Shown here one piece after another: positions 5,563 to 10,731 of a stretch of DNA of 10,731 nucleotides; the stretch's first letter is position 1; each line of letters opens with the position of its first letter. The position numbers and the translations under genes are program-made. The notes under the pieces are model-generated. The model saw only the letters and a program-made list of their open reading frames with translations, did no database searches and was not told the origin of the DNA. This stretch comes from a bacterium (lineage in GTDB: Bacteria; UBA6262; WVXT01), in NCBI GenBank assembly GCA_035530055.1, contig DATKVN010000015.1, positions 1-10,731 of the forward strand, read 5' to 3'.

Positions 5563-6973
5563 AACATACTCTGAACTCGGATATACTCCTACCAGGTTCA
5601 ATCAAGTGGACCGAACAGGCCATGCACGGATCGTAGGACCTGATAATTCTCATTAATTCTATTGGATTTTCCGCATCGGCTACAGGCGTTCCTACAAGAG
5701 CTTTCTCCATCGGACCAGGCTTATCTTTATCATCTCTCGGTGAGCAATTCCAGTTAGTGGGTGTAACCACCTGATACCGTGCAATTCGGGATTTAGATAT
5801 CTTAATCCAGTGCCCTAGCGCACCTCGGGGCGCCTCAGTCAATCCTATACCTTGAGCGCTCTGGGGAACTTTACAGGGAACGTAAACTCTCCTTCCAGGC
5901 CTCAGTTGAAGCACCCACTCTTCCATAGCCCGAGCAATCTTCTTTGTCTCCAGAGCTCTGGCTACGTGCCTATCCATTACCGATATCCCTTTCCTATAGT
6001 CTCCGTTCACCCACATACGCGCCAGAGGTCCCAACTCGTAGGGTTTACCCGCATATCTCGGTGCTTTTACCCAGGAATAGGCGCCTGGCTTTCCAGGAGA
6101 AGGAAGTGTATCACTATCTTTGGGATTCTTGCCAGAAGTTTTCGTATCATACCAGGAGTAGCGTACATCTTCAGTTATCTTCTCTTTATTCATGCTTTCT
6201 ATTTTTCCGTCCGTCAAAAGGCCTCTTTTAAACAGTTTCTTGCTTCCCTTATCATCCAGGTCGAATGCGCCATAAGATAACAAATTTCCGTAACCCCTGC
6301 CAATCTTGCTGTAATCTTTATATACGTCGGCAAGTCTCAACACATCGGGCACATAAATATTTTCAATAAAGTCCATACTTTCTCTCAATCTCCACAGGTA
6401 AGATGCTATCTTATCTACGGTCGGCTTTTCAGTCACTCCTCCGGGAACAAAACTTATATGATGGGGAATCTTACCGCCAAAGATTGCTATCATCTCGTGA
6501 ATTTTCCTGCGAACTTCCATCGCTTTAATATAGTGATCAAGATACTCTTTGTTCATCTGTTTGGAAAATCGATAGTCACCCTTAGCTCTGGGGATGAAAG
6601 GTGGCTTTTCCGGACCGACAAAATAGTCCAGTGCGGCCAGAAGATAAAAATGTAAGATATGAGACTGCAGAAAATTTGCGCCGGTTACCAGATTACGGAT
6701 AATTCTGGCATTGGAAGGTGGTCTCACCCGGAAAGCAGATTCCAAAGTTAAGGAGGCTGCGGTTGCGTGAGATGCGGAACATATCCCGCAGGCCCTCTGC
6801 GTCAACTGTTGAGCATCTCTAGGGTCCCTTCCTTTAAGGATCATCTCAAATCCCCTGAAGAGAGTCCCAGAGCTTCTGGCATCGACTACTTTACCGCCTT
6901 CTATCTCCAGTACAATCTTAAGATGTCCTTCAATCCTGGCAACAGGATCAATAGTTATGATTTTTTTCGCCAT
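5561..6973 (-). CDS. [NiFe] hydrogenase large subunit, group 1
   Basis: This 470-residue subunit holds the NiFe(CN)2CO active site that oxidises or produces H2. The N-terminus has DPVARIEGHL (9-18). The first nickel motif is RACGICSASH (60-69; Cys62, Cys65) and the second is DPCMACSVH (448-456; Cys450, Cys453). After His456 there is a 14-residue tail ending in RVC, the kind of peptide removed by a HybD-type protease once the metal centre is complete; such a protease is encoded at 8162-8641. There is no signal peptide, so export must occur together with the Tat-signal small subunit, whose gene ends 3 nt upstream. The nickel position is Cys450, not selenocysteine. Motifs and pairing indicate group 1; the medial-cluster pattern of the small subunit suggests the group 1a type. 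No accessory hyp genes lie in the window. Confidence 0.96.
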   Translation of the reverse strand: MAKKIITIDPVARIEGHLKIVLEIEGGKVVDARSSGTLFRGFEMILKGRDPRDAQQLTQRACGICSASHATAASLTLESAFRVRPPSNARIIRNLVTGANFLQSHILHFYLLAALDYFVGPEKPPFIPRAKGDYRFSKQMNKEYLDHYIKAMEVRRKIHEMIAIFGGKIPHHISFVPGGVTEKPTVDKIASYLWRLRESMDFIENIYVPDVLRLADVYKDYSKIGRGYGNLLSYGAFDLDDKGSKKLFKRGLLTDGKIESMNKEKITEDVRYSWYDTKTSGKNPKDSDTLPSPGKPGAYSWVKAPRYAGKPYELGPLARMWVNGDYRKGISVMDRHVARALETKKIARAMEEWVLQLRPGRRVYVPCKVPQSAQGIGLTEAPRGALGHWIKISKSRIARYQVVTPTNWNCSPRDDKDKPGPMEKALVGTPVADAENPIELMRIIRSYDPCMACSVHLIEPGRSISEFRVC

Positions 6974-6976
6974 TTT

Positions 6977-7891
6977 TTATCTCTTTCTTTCAGGCCAGCC
7001 GTAGAAAGGAGACATACCATCCGGGAATTCCATCTGCACGCAACCTATGCAGGGAGCAGAAGCTCCAATACACCAGTTGACTCCATTGTGCCAGCGGCGT
7101 AAAGGACAGTCTGAATAGGTGAGAGGTCCCTTGCATCCGAGTTTGACCATACATCCTTCTTCGCTTAGGTTTTTGGCAAATTTCTGGTGAATGTAAAATG
7201 AGTAGTTGGGACAATTATCATGCAATAGGAAACGATAAAACAGAGTAGGTCTTCGATTTTCATCAAGTTTCGGGAGACCATAGAGGATAAGATGGACAAG
7301 GGTACCTACCATCCAATCGGGATGTGGTGGACAGCCAGGAACGTTTATCACTTTCCTTCCCAGAATCTCGCCTACTCCCTTTGCCCCAGTGGGATCAGGA
7401 GCGCCTGCTGGTATCCCTCCATAAGAAGCACAGGTGCCCACCGCTATTACATATTTAGCATTTCTTCCGAGTTTCTTGGTCCACTCCAATAATGAGACAG
7501 GTTTGCCATTCTTTTCGCCCAGCGTAGCATACATGCCATTCTCTGCAATAGGAATTGACCCTTCAACAATGAGAATGAACTTACCTTTTGCCTCCTCGGC
7601 AATCTTCTCCATAGAGAGGATGACTCTATCTCCGGATGCAGACATCAAGGTAGGATGCACTTTGAGGCTTATGATTTTTAAAAGGAGTTCGCTAATTTTG
7701 GGATGGGAAGTGTTCAGGAGGGAAACGGAACAACCTGTACACCCTGAGCCCTCTAACCATATAACTGGTGGATTCCCCGCTGCAGCTCGCTCCAGAGCCT
7801 CCACCACCTCGGGAATCAAAATCTGGGAAATGCCCAGGGCCACAGCTGATCCGGCACAAATTTTCAGGAACTCTCTTCTGGTAAAATCCAT
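6977..7891 (-). CDS. [NiFe] hydrogenase small subunit with Tat signal, group 1
   Basis: This 304-residue iron-sulfur subunit passes electrons from the active site. It starts with a twin-arginine signal, MDFTRREFLK, then a hydrophobic stretch to about residue 26; cleavage is probably near residues 35-40. Cluster ligands are readable by comparison with the Desulfovibrio enzyme: proximal Cys51, Cys54, Cys154, Cys187; distal His224, Cys227, Cys247, Cys253; medial Cys262, Cys281, Cys284. Cys274 in NWCIGASAPC stands where many group 1 enzymes have a proline (NWP), so the medial cluster is probably [4Fe-4S] rather than [3Fe-4S]. The C-terminus ends soon after SPFYGW with no membrane helix, so the dimer is likely periplasmic or held by another partner. 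GGGAG lies before the ATG. The large-subunit gene starts 3 nt after the stop. Confidence 0.96.
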   Translation of the reverse strand: MDFTRREFLKICAGSAVALGISQILIPEVVEALERAAAGNPPVIWLEGSGCTGCSVSLLNTSHPKISELLLKIISLKVHPTLMSASGDRVILSMEKIAEEAKGKFILIVEGSIPIAENGMYATLGEKNGKPVSLLEWTKKLGRNAKYVIAVGTCASYGGIPAGAPDPTGAKGVGEILGRKVINVPGCPPHPDWMVGTLVHLILYGLPKLDENRRPTLFYRFLLHDNCPNYSFYIHQKFAKNLSEEGCMVKLGCKGPLTYSDCPLRRWHNGVNWCIGASAPCIGCVQMEFPDGMSPFYGWPERKR

Positions 7892-7928
7892 TTAAATTTT
7901 CTCCCACATTAACTGCTTACCTTTTTTC

Positions 7929-7956
7929 GGGAGGCCACAGAGTGCCTCCCCTACAA
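7929..7956. repeat. GC-rich hairpin between tatA and hydrogenase small-subunit gene
   Basis: GGGAGGC (7929-7935) and GCCTCCC (7944-7950) form a perfect 7-bp stem with an 8-nt loop, starting just after the tatA stop codon (minus strand TAATTGTAGGGGAGGC). In the direction of transcription the stem is followed by GAAAAAAG, not T residues, so it is not an intrinsic terminator. It may be a transcript-stabilising hairpin or another intergenic repeat type. Confidence 0.6.
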
Positions 7957-8148
7957 TTATTGCGGCGGCTCTTCCTTCTTTTCCTCTTTCGTTTCTTCTT
8001 TAGACTCTTTTTCTTTAGTTGCCTTTTTGAATTCTTTGATTCCTTCTCCTATAGATTTTGCAATTTTGGGTAACTTACCAGCACCGAAGATAATTAGAAC
8101 AATGACCAGGATAATTATTAGTTCCGTTACACCCAGCCCTCCCAGCAT
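7957..8148 (-). CDS. tatA: TatA, twin-arginine translocase pore subunit
   Basis: TatA forms the oligomeric part of the system that exports folded proteins. The 63-residue product has the standard layout: a short N-terminus MLGGLGVTE, one membrane helix ([12 protein letters not shown], about 10-21), the hinge [20 protein letters not shown], an amphipathic helix, then a Lys/Glu-rich tail ending EEPPQ. The frame is open 13 codons further upstream, but the ATG at 8148 follows GGAGG (8157-8161) at 8 nt and gives the usual TatA start. The gene begins 13 nt after the stop of the maturation protease and lies just upstream of the Tat-dependent hydrogenase, which suggests a dedicated or locally boosted translocase component. 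TatC is not in the window. Confidence 0.93.
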   Translation of the reverse strand: MLGGLGVTELIIILVIVLIIFGAGKLPKIAKSIGEGIKEFKKATKEKESKEETKEEKKEEPPQ

Positions 8149-8161
8149 AATTATTTCCTCC

Positions 8162-8641
8162 TTAATTCCTCTTATCCCCAACTTCATCGAGGATTAGATT
8201 AACCATTTCCCCCGTTCTTCTCTCTATCTCAGGAGACAATTCCAGTCCGTAACCTATATCTTTCGGCTCAATCCCGATTATGACTGTGTGGGGAAGTTCG
8301 CCCATCTTCCGAGCTATGGCAAGTGTCTCCACCACACCCAGCTGGTGCAATGAAGTCATTCCCCTTGCACCTTTAAGAAGAGAGTCATCCACACGTATTT
8401 TATAAGTTTTCCCCGGTTTACCTCCCAGTTTGATAGCATCCACAATAATCAATTTGGCAACTTCTTCCGCCCGAGGAATACAATCCAAAATAGAAGTTCC
8501 TCCATCTACAAGTCTAACTCTTTTGTCGATTTCCATTTCCCTGAGTTTCTGAATAAGGTGGACACCTACTCCTTCATCTCTTAACAACAGGTTACCCACT
8601 CCCAGAACGACTACTTTATCCGCTCTCAATATCCTTTTCAC
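8162..8641 (-). CDS. Hydrogenase maturation endopeptidase (HybD/HycI family)
   Basis: This protease removes the C-terminal peptide of the hydrogenase large subunit after nickel insertion. The 159-residue product has the family signature [17 protein letters not shown] (12-28), VDGGTS (45-50), IIVDAI (65-70), TSLHQLGV (96-103) and IIGIEP (121-126), then LELSPEI (133-139). The nickel-sensing ligands of HybD correspond to Glu23, Asp68 and His99. Its likely substrate is the large subunit at 5561-6973, which has a 14-residue tail after DPCMACSVH. The start used is GTG at 8641, which overlaps the upstream tatB-like gene by 26 nt. A TTG at 8629 is an alternative closer to the usual family N-terminus. 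It sits between two Tat genes, linking maturation to export. Confidence 0.94.
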   Translation of the reverse strand: MKRILRADKVVVLGVGNLLLRDEGVGVHLIQKLREMEIDKRVRLVDGGTSILDCIPRAEEVAKLIIVDAIKLGGKPGKTYKIRVDDSLLKGARGMTSLHQLGVVETLAIARKMGELPHTVIIGIEPKDIGYGLELSPEIERRTGEMVNLILDEVGDKRN

Positions 8642-8864
8642 CTTCTTCCCGGGAAATGTTTTCAGACAGTTTCTTTTCTACTTCTTTTCTTATCTCTTCC
8701 GGAGGCTCCTGTTCAATGGCCTCGCGAAAATCCTGCGTGGCTCTCCTCAACTGTCTCACAGCCTTTCCAATAGCCCTGCCCACCTCGGGCAATCTACGAG
8801 GACCAAAAAGTATCAACACCAGAACAAGGATAACGACTAATTCCTGCATTCCCACGCCAAACAA
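8616..8864 (-). CDS. TatA/TatB-family translocase subunit, TatB-like
   Basis: A small single-span Tat protein. From TTG at 8864 it reads MFGVGMQELVVILVLVLILF, then FGPRRLPEVGRAIGKAV, an amphipathic helix and a charged tail rich in Glu and Lys (82 residues). The FGPRRLP hinge and long charged helix are closer to TatB than to the FGAGKLP protein encoded at 7957-8148, so the two may form a TatA-TatB pair; the A/B distinction is not safe from sequence alone. The frame is open to another TTG at 8912, but that start lacks a ribosome site and would overlap the lipoprotein gene, while GGTGAG (8872-8877) lies 7 nt before 8864 and the resulting N-terminus fits the family. The end overlaps the protease gene. 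Confidence 0.86.
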   Translation of the reverse strand: MFGVGMQELVVILVLVLILFGPRRLPEVGRAIGKAVRQLRRATQDFREAIEQEPPEEIRKEVEKKLSENISREEGEKDIESG

Positions 8865-8892
8865 AGGATTTCTCACCGCCAATTCTGCAATT

Positions 8893-9246
8893 TCAGGTGC
8901 CACCGAAGGCAACTATCAGACCGATGTCAACCTTAGTTTCTTTCCCGTTCTCGACTTTAGCTTCTACTTTATTATCAAAAAAACCCTCTTTAGTCACCAT
9001 AATTGTGTAGATTTCTGGAGAAAGACCGGAAAAAGTGAAATTCCCGGAACTATCTGTAGTCGCTGTAAGTTCTGTCTCATCCAAAGTCAAGGTTACTTTT
9101 GCGCCCTCAACGCCTCCGCCCTGGAACGTATTGTTCACTTTGCCCACAATAGTCCCCCCTGCTTTTCCAGCACCTCCACATCCCAGCAGTAGACAGAAAC
9201 TAACTATTACTATTAGAGTGAACGGAAATAATTTCTTCATTCTCAT
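8893..9246 (-). CDS. Small lipoprotein with carboxypeptidase-regulatory-like domain (copy 2)
   Basis: A 117-residue predicted lipoprotein. The signal peptide (1-22) ends in the lipobox LLGC, with Cys23 as the lipid site, followed by a Gly-rich linker. Residues about 33-112 form one beta-sandwich of the carboxypeptidase regulatory-like type: TIVGKVNNTFQGGGVEGAKV, then TATTDSSGNFTFSGLSPEIY and TIMVTKEGFFDNKVEAKV. Such domains are structural or binding modules of exported proteins; no catalytic residues are seen. GGGAGGG precedes the ATG at 9246 and overlaps the end of the upstream lipoprotein gene, with only 3 nt between the genes. The two lipoproteins share layout and motif order, so they may be a tandem duplication that has diverged. 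A role in holding or assembling the exported hydrogenase is inferred from position only. Confidence 0.85.
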   Translation of the reverse strand: MRMKKLFPFTLIVIVSFCLLLGCGGAGKAGGTIVGKVNNTFQGGGVEGAKVTLTLDETELTATTDSSGNFTFSGLSPEIYTIMVTKEGFFDNKVEAKVENGKETKVDIGLIVAFGGT

Positions 9247-9249
9247 TAC

Positions 9250-9624
9250 TTACCCTCCCAAGAAAGAAGCTTCCAATCGAATATTAAGTTTCTTCATTTT
9301 CTTTTCTTTCACCACAAGCTCACTGAGCGAATAAGCAAAATATCCCGGCTTCGTGACTGTGATTGCATAATTGCCGGGCTCGAGCTCTGGCAAACTATAA
9401 TTTCCCAAATTATCCGTAGTTGCAGTTACAGCCCAGACTTGGGGAGAGGCTTCGGTAACATGCTTCAATGCAGTAATAGTTATTGTCACACCTTCAACAG
9501 GCTTTTTTGTCTCCTTATCAATTACTTTCCCATAAACACCCGTCCCTTCGGGAGCCTTCTCACATCCCATAATTAACATCCCTGCTACCACGAGCACCAT
9601 TCCAAAAATAACCCACCTTTTCAT
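9250..9624 (-). CDS. Small lipoprotein with carboxypeptidase-regulatory-like domain (copy 1)
   Basis: A 124-residue predicted lipoprotein with signal peptide 1-20 and lipobox IMGC (Cys21). The mature part is a single carboxypeptidase regulatory-like beta-sandwich: GVYGKVIDKETKKPVEGVTI (29-48), TTDNLGNYSLPELEPGNYAI (69-88), TVTKPGYFAYS and a final strand KKLNIRLEASF. There are no cysteines after the lipid site, so it should not carry a haem or iron-sulfur cluster. AAGGAGGAAAT precedes the ATG. It is the first gene after a repeat-containing gap and heads the series lipoprotein-lipoprotein-tatB-protease-tatA-hydrogenase. Its function is unknown; location in the cell envelope is predicted from the lipobox. 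No clear promoter is visible in the gap upstream. Confidence 0.87.
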   Translation of the reverse strand: MKRWVIFGMVLVVAGMLIMGCEKAPEGTGVYGKVIDKETKKPVEGVTITITALKHVTEASPQVWAVTATTDNLGNYSLPELEPGNYAITVTKPGYFAYSLSELVVKEKKMKKLNIRLEASFLGG

Positions 9625-9660
9625 ATTTCCTCCTTATATATATTTGCTAAGATTACAATA

Positions 9661-9713
9661 GGAGTAGCAGAGCTTGCTCTGCGTCATTAACGCGAAACAA
9701 GTTTCGCTACTCC
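9661..9713. repeat. Inverted pair of REP-like hairpins (family B)
   Basis: Two elements face each other. GGAGTAGC (9661-9668) and its complement GCTACTCC (9706-9713) bound the pair. Inside are stems GCAGAGC/GCTCTGC (9667-9682) and GCGAAAC/GTTTCGC (9692-9707). The first element shares its ends with the copy at 5508-5534 (GGAGTAGCAGA and TCTGCGTCAT). The arrangement resembles bacterial interspersed REP pairs. No T tract follows on the minus strand. It fills the gap between the DUF362 gene and the lipoprotein genes. Confidence 0.8.
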
Positions 9714-9731
9714 GTATGATATAACACCTCT

Positions 9732-10731
9732 CTAATCCCAAGCAGAACAGCGACCCCAGGCATTGGGCGCTCTCAATTCTTTAGGACATTGCTCGAACTT
9801 TTTCATAACTTTTTTAATCGGGTCACCGACGACATTGATGTCTTTCATTGTGCCCAGACCCATCTGTTCAGCCAACGTTAAGTGCCCATAATTTTCCGGC
9901 TTAAGACCCATTACCATAGCTTCCACCGCATCGACTGCCACAGGGTCTCTGCCAGCAATGACCAAATCCATCGATACAGGGTCACCCTTTGTAGGCCCGT
10001 GTCCTTCGCAGCCCCAGATTGCACTAATAACTGCAAAATCTATCTTCTTTATAGAAACGATGTCGCAAATCACTTCAGATATCTGATTATGGGGCAATCC
10101 CACTTTAGGTATTCCATAAACTCTATTGGGAGCAGAACCAATTGCCTGGTTTTTCAGAGTCCCGGTAATTCCTGTGAGATAATGGGTCTTCATCGGTGAA
10201 ATGCTAATAATCTTGTCCGCCTCCTCAACCATAACCACTGGCAAGGCATATTCTTTGAGAGCGAGAGGTCTTTCGGGCTTATACCACTTGTACGGGGCAG
10301 AATTTATACAATAGAGTTCAGCTCCTGTTTCCCTGGCCAGTCCTTCATATCCATACGTCTTCATATTCGCAATTCCATCAGCATCGGGAGGACCGGCAGC
10401 AATGTAGATTTTCTTGGCTCCTTTTTTCTTAGCCAAAAGCGCTATTGCTCTAGCTATCCTGGGATCTGTATTATAACACTGGATTTGTTCATTACTGGTC
10501 TTACCTATCCCCAGAAGCAGATTGAAACTCGCCACCGCGTTTGTCTTAATCCACACCACATCACCTTTTTCCACAGGAAGTCCTCCGGCGAGCTTAACTG
10601 CCTTACTAACCATCTTTTCTATCTCCACCTCACTCTTTCTTGACCAAGTGGGATACCAGTACTTGCCCTTTGCCCAGCTAGGACCCTGGGGAAGCATATG
10701 CCAGTCTTTGAACTGCCAGGATTTCCCCACT
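9732..10731 (-). CDS. DUF362 domain protein (probably partial at right edge)
   Basis: At least 332 residues match the DUF362 family, whose biochemical role is not established. Visible landmarks from the GTG at 10730 are VVWIKTNAVASFN (58-70), TDPRIARAIALLAKKKGAKK (88-107) and IYIAAGPP, a segment with SPMKTHYLTGITGTLKNQAI (178-197), then CEGHGPTKGDP (241-251) and LVIAGRDPVAVDAVEAMVMG (256-275). The protein ends NAWGRCSAWD with no ferredoxin domain, unlike some members. The frame stays open to the window end, so the true start and any export signal may lie beyond it. It is read in the same direction as the hydrogenase genes but separated from them by a 107-bp gap holding REP-like hairpins, so co-transcription is possible but not shown. 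The stop is TAG at 9732. Confidence 0.85.
   Translation of the reverse strand, partial: VGKSWQFKDWHMLPQGPSWAKGKYWYPTWSRKSEVEIEKMVSKAVKLAGGLPVEKGDVVWIKTNAVASFNLLLGIGKTSNEQIQCYNTDPRIARAIALLAKKKGAKKIYIAAGPPDADGIANMKTYGYEGLARETGAELYCINSAPYKWYKPERPLALKEYALPVVMVEEADKIISISPMKTHYLTGITGTLKNQAIGSAPNRVYGIPKVGLPHNQISEVICDIVSIKKIDFAVISAIWGCEGHGPTKGDPVSMDLVIAGRDPVAVDAVEAMVMGLKPENYGHLTLAEQMGLGTMKDINVVGDPIKKVMKKFEQCPKELRAPNAWGRCSAWD

Noticed and set aside
5852-6280. A 142-codon plus-strand frame inside the hydrogenase large-subunit gene
   Set aside because: It is antisense to a confident hydrogenase gene and has no recognisable domain.
7434-7895. A 153-codon plus-strand frame antisense to the small subunit
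   Set aside because: The opposite strand encodes all cluster ligands and a Tat signal in one frame; this is a shadow.
8656-9192. A 178-codon plus-strand frame across the tatB-like and lipoprotein genes
   Set aside because: It is antisense to two genes with clear export signals and crosses their boundary; no ribosome site or family match.
9625-9660. A promoter for the lipoprotein-hydrogenase genes in the AT-rich stretch
   Set aside because: A TATATATA run is present but no -35 box at proper spacing could be found, so I do not call it.

Overview
The window comes from an anaerobic bacterium of moderate to low GC (roughly 40-45% by eye). Most genes have good Shine-Dalgarno sites, two sigma70-type promoters are visible, and lipobox and twin-arginine export signals are present. 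I cannot place the lineage from sequence alone. Several families of small hairpin repeats in the intergenic gaps recall repeat-rich genomes of poorly cultured phyla. The shared theme is transition metals: iron import, nickel-cofactor synthesis and a nickel-iron hydrogenase.

Region 1 (1-2548, minus strand) is a ferrous-iron operon read right to left: a DtxR-family regulator, feoA, then feoB, which runs off the left edge. Its promoter has two perfect TTAG-N-CTAA palindromes 19 bp apart, one of them at the predicted start of transcription, so iron-dependent autorepression is likely. Both gaps inside this operon carry copies of a short hairpin repeat whose stem shows compensatory changes.

Region 2 (2660-5562, plus strand) is a divergent larE-larB-larC operon with its own promoter, tight gene junctions and a strong intrinsic terminator. 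It encodes the pathway for the nickel-pincer nucleotide cofactor. No LarA-type apoenzyme is present in the window, so the cofactor's client lies elsewhere.

Region 3 (5561-10731, minus strand) is a hydrogenase locus read right to left: a DUF362 protein (probably cut by the right edge), a gap with an inverted pair of REP-like hairpins, two small lipoproteins with a carboxypeptidase-regulatory-like beta-sandwich, a TatB-like protein, a HybD-type maturation protease, a TatA protein, and the small and large subunits of a group 1 [NiFe] hydrogenase. The small subunit has a Tat signal but no C-terminal anchor, and it has a cysteine where many group 1 enzymes have the proline that leaves a [3Fe-4S] medial cluster. 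The set makes sense as one export and maturation unit: the protease trims the large subunit, the Tat proteins help move the folded dimer across the membrane, and the lipoproteins and DUF362 protein are candidate envelope partners. No cytochrome or ferredoxin partner is visible.

The best candidates for something undescribed are the DUF362-lipoprotein-Tat-hydrogenase unit, the hairpin repeats inside the feo transcript, and the REP-like family shared by the ends of region 3.
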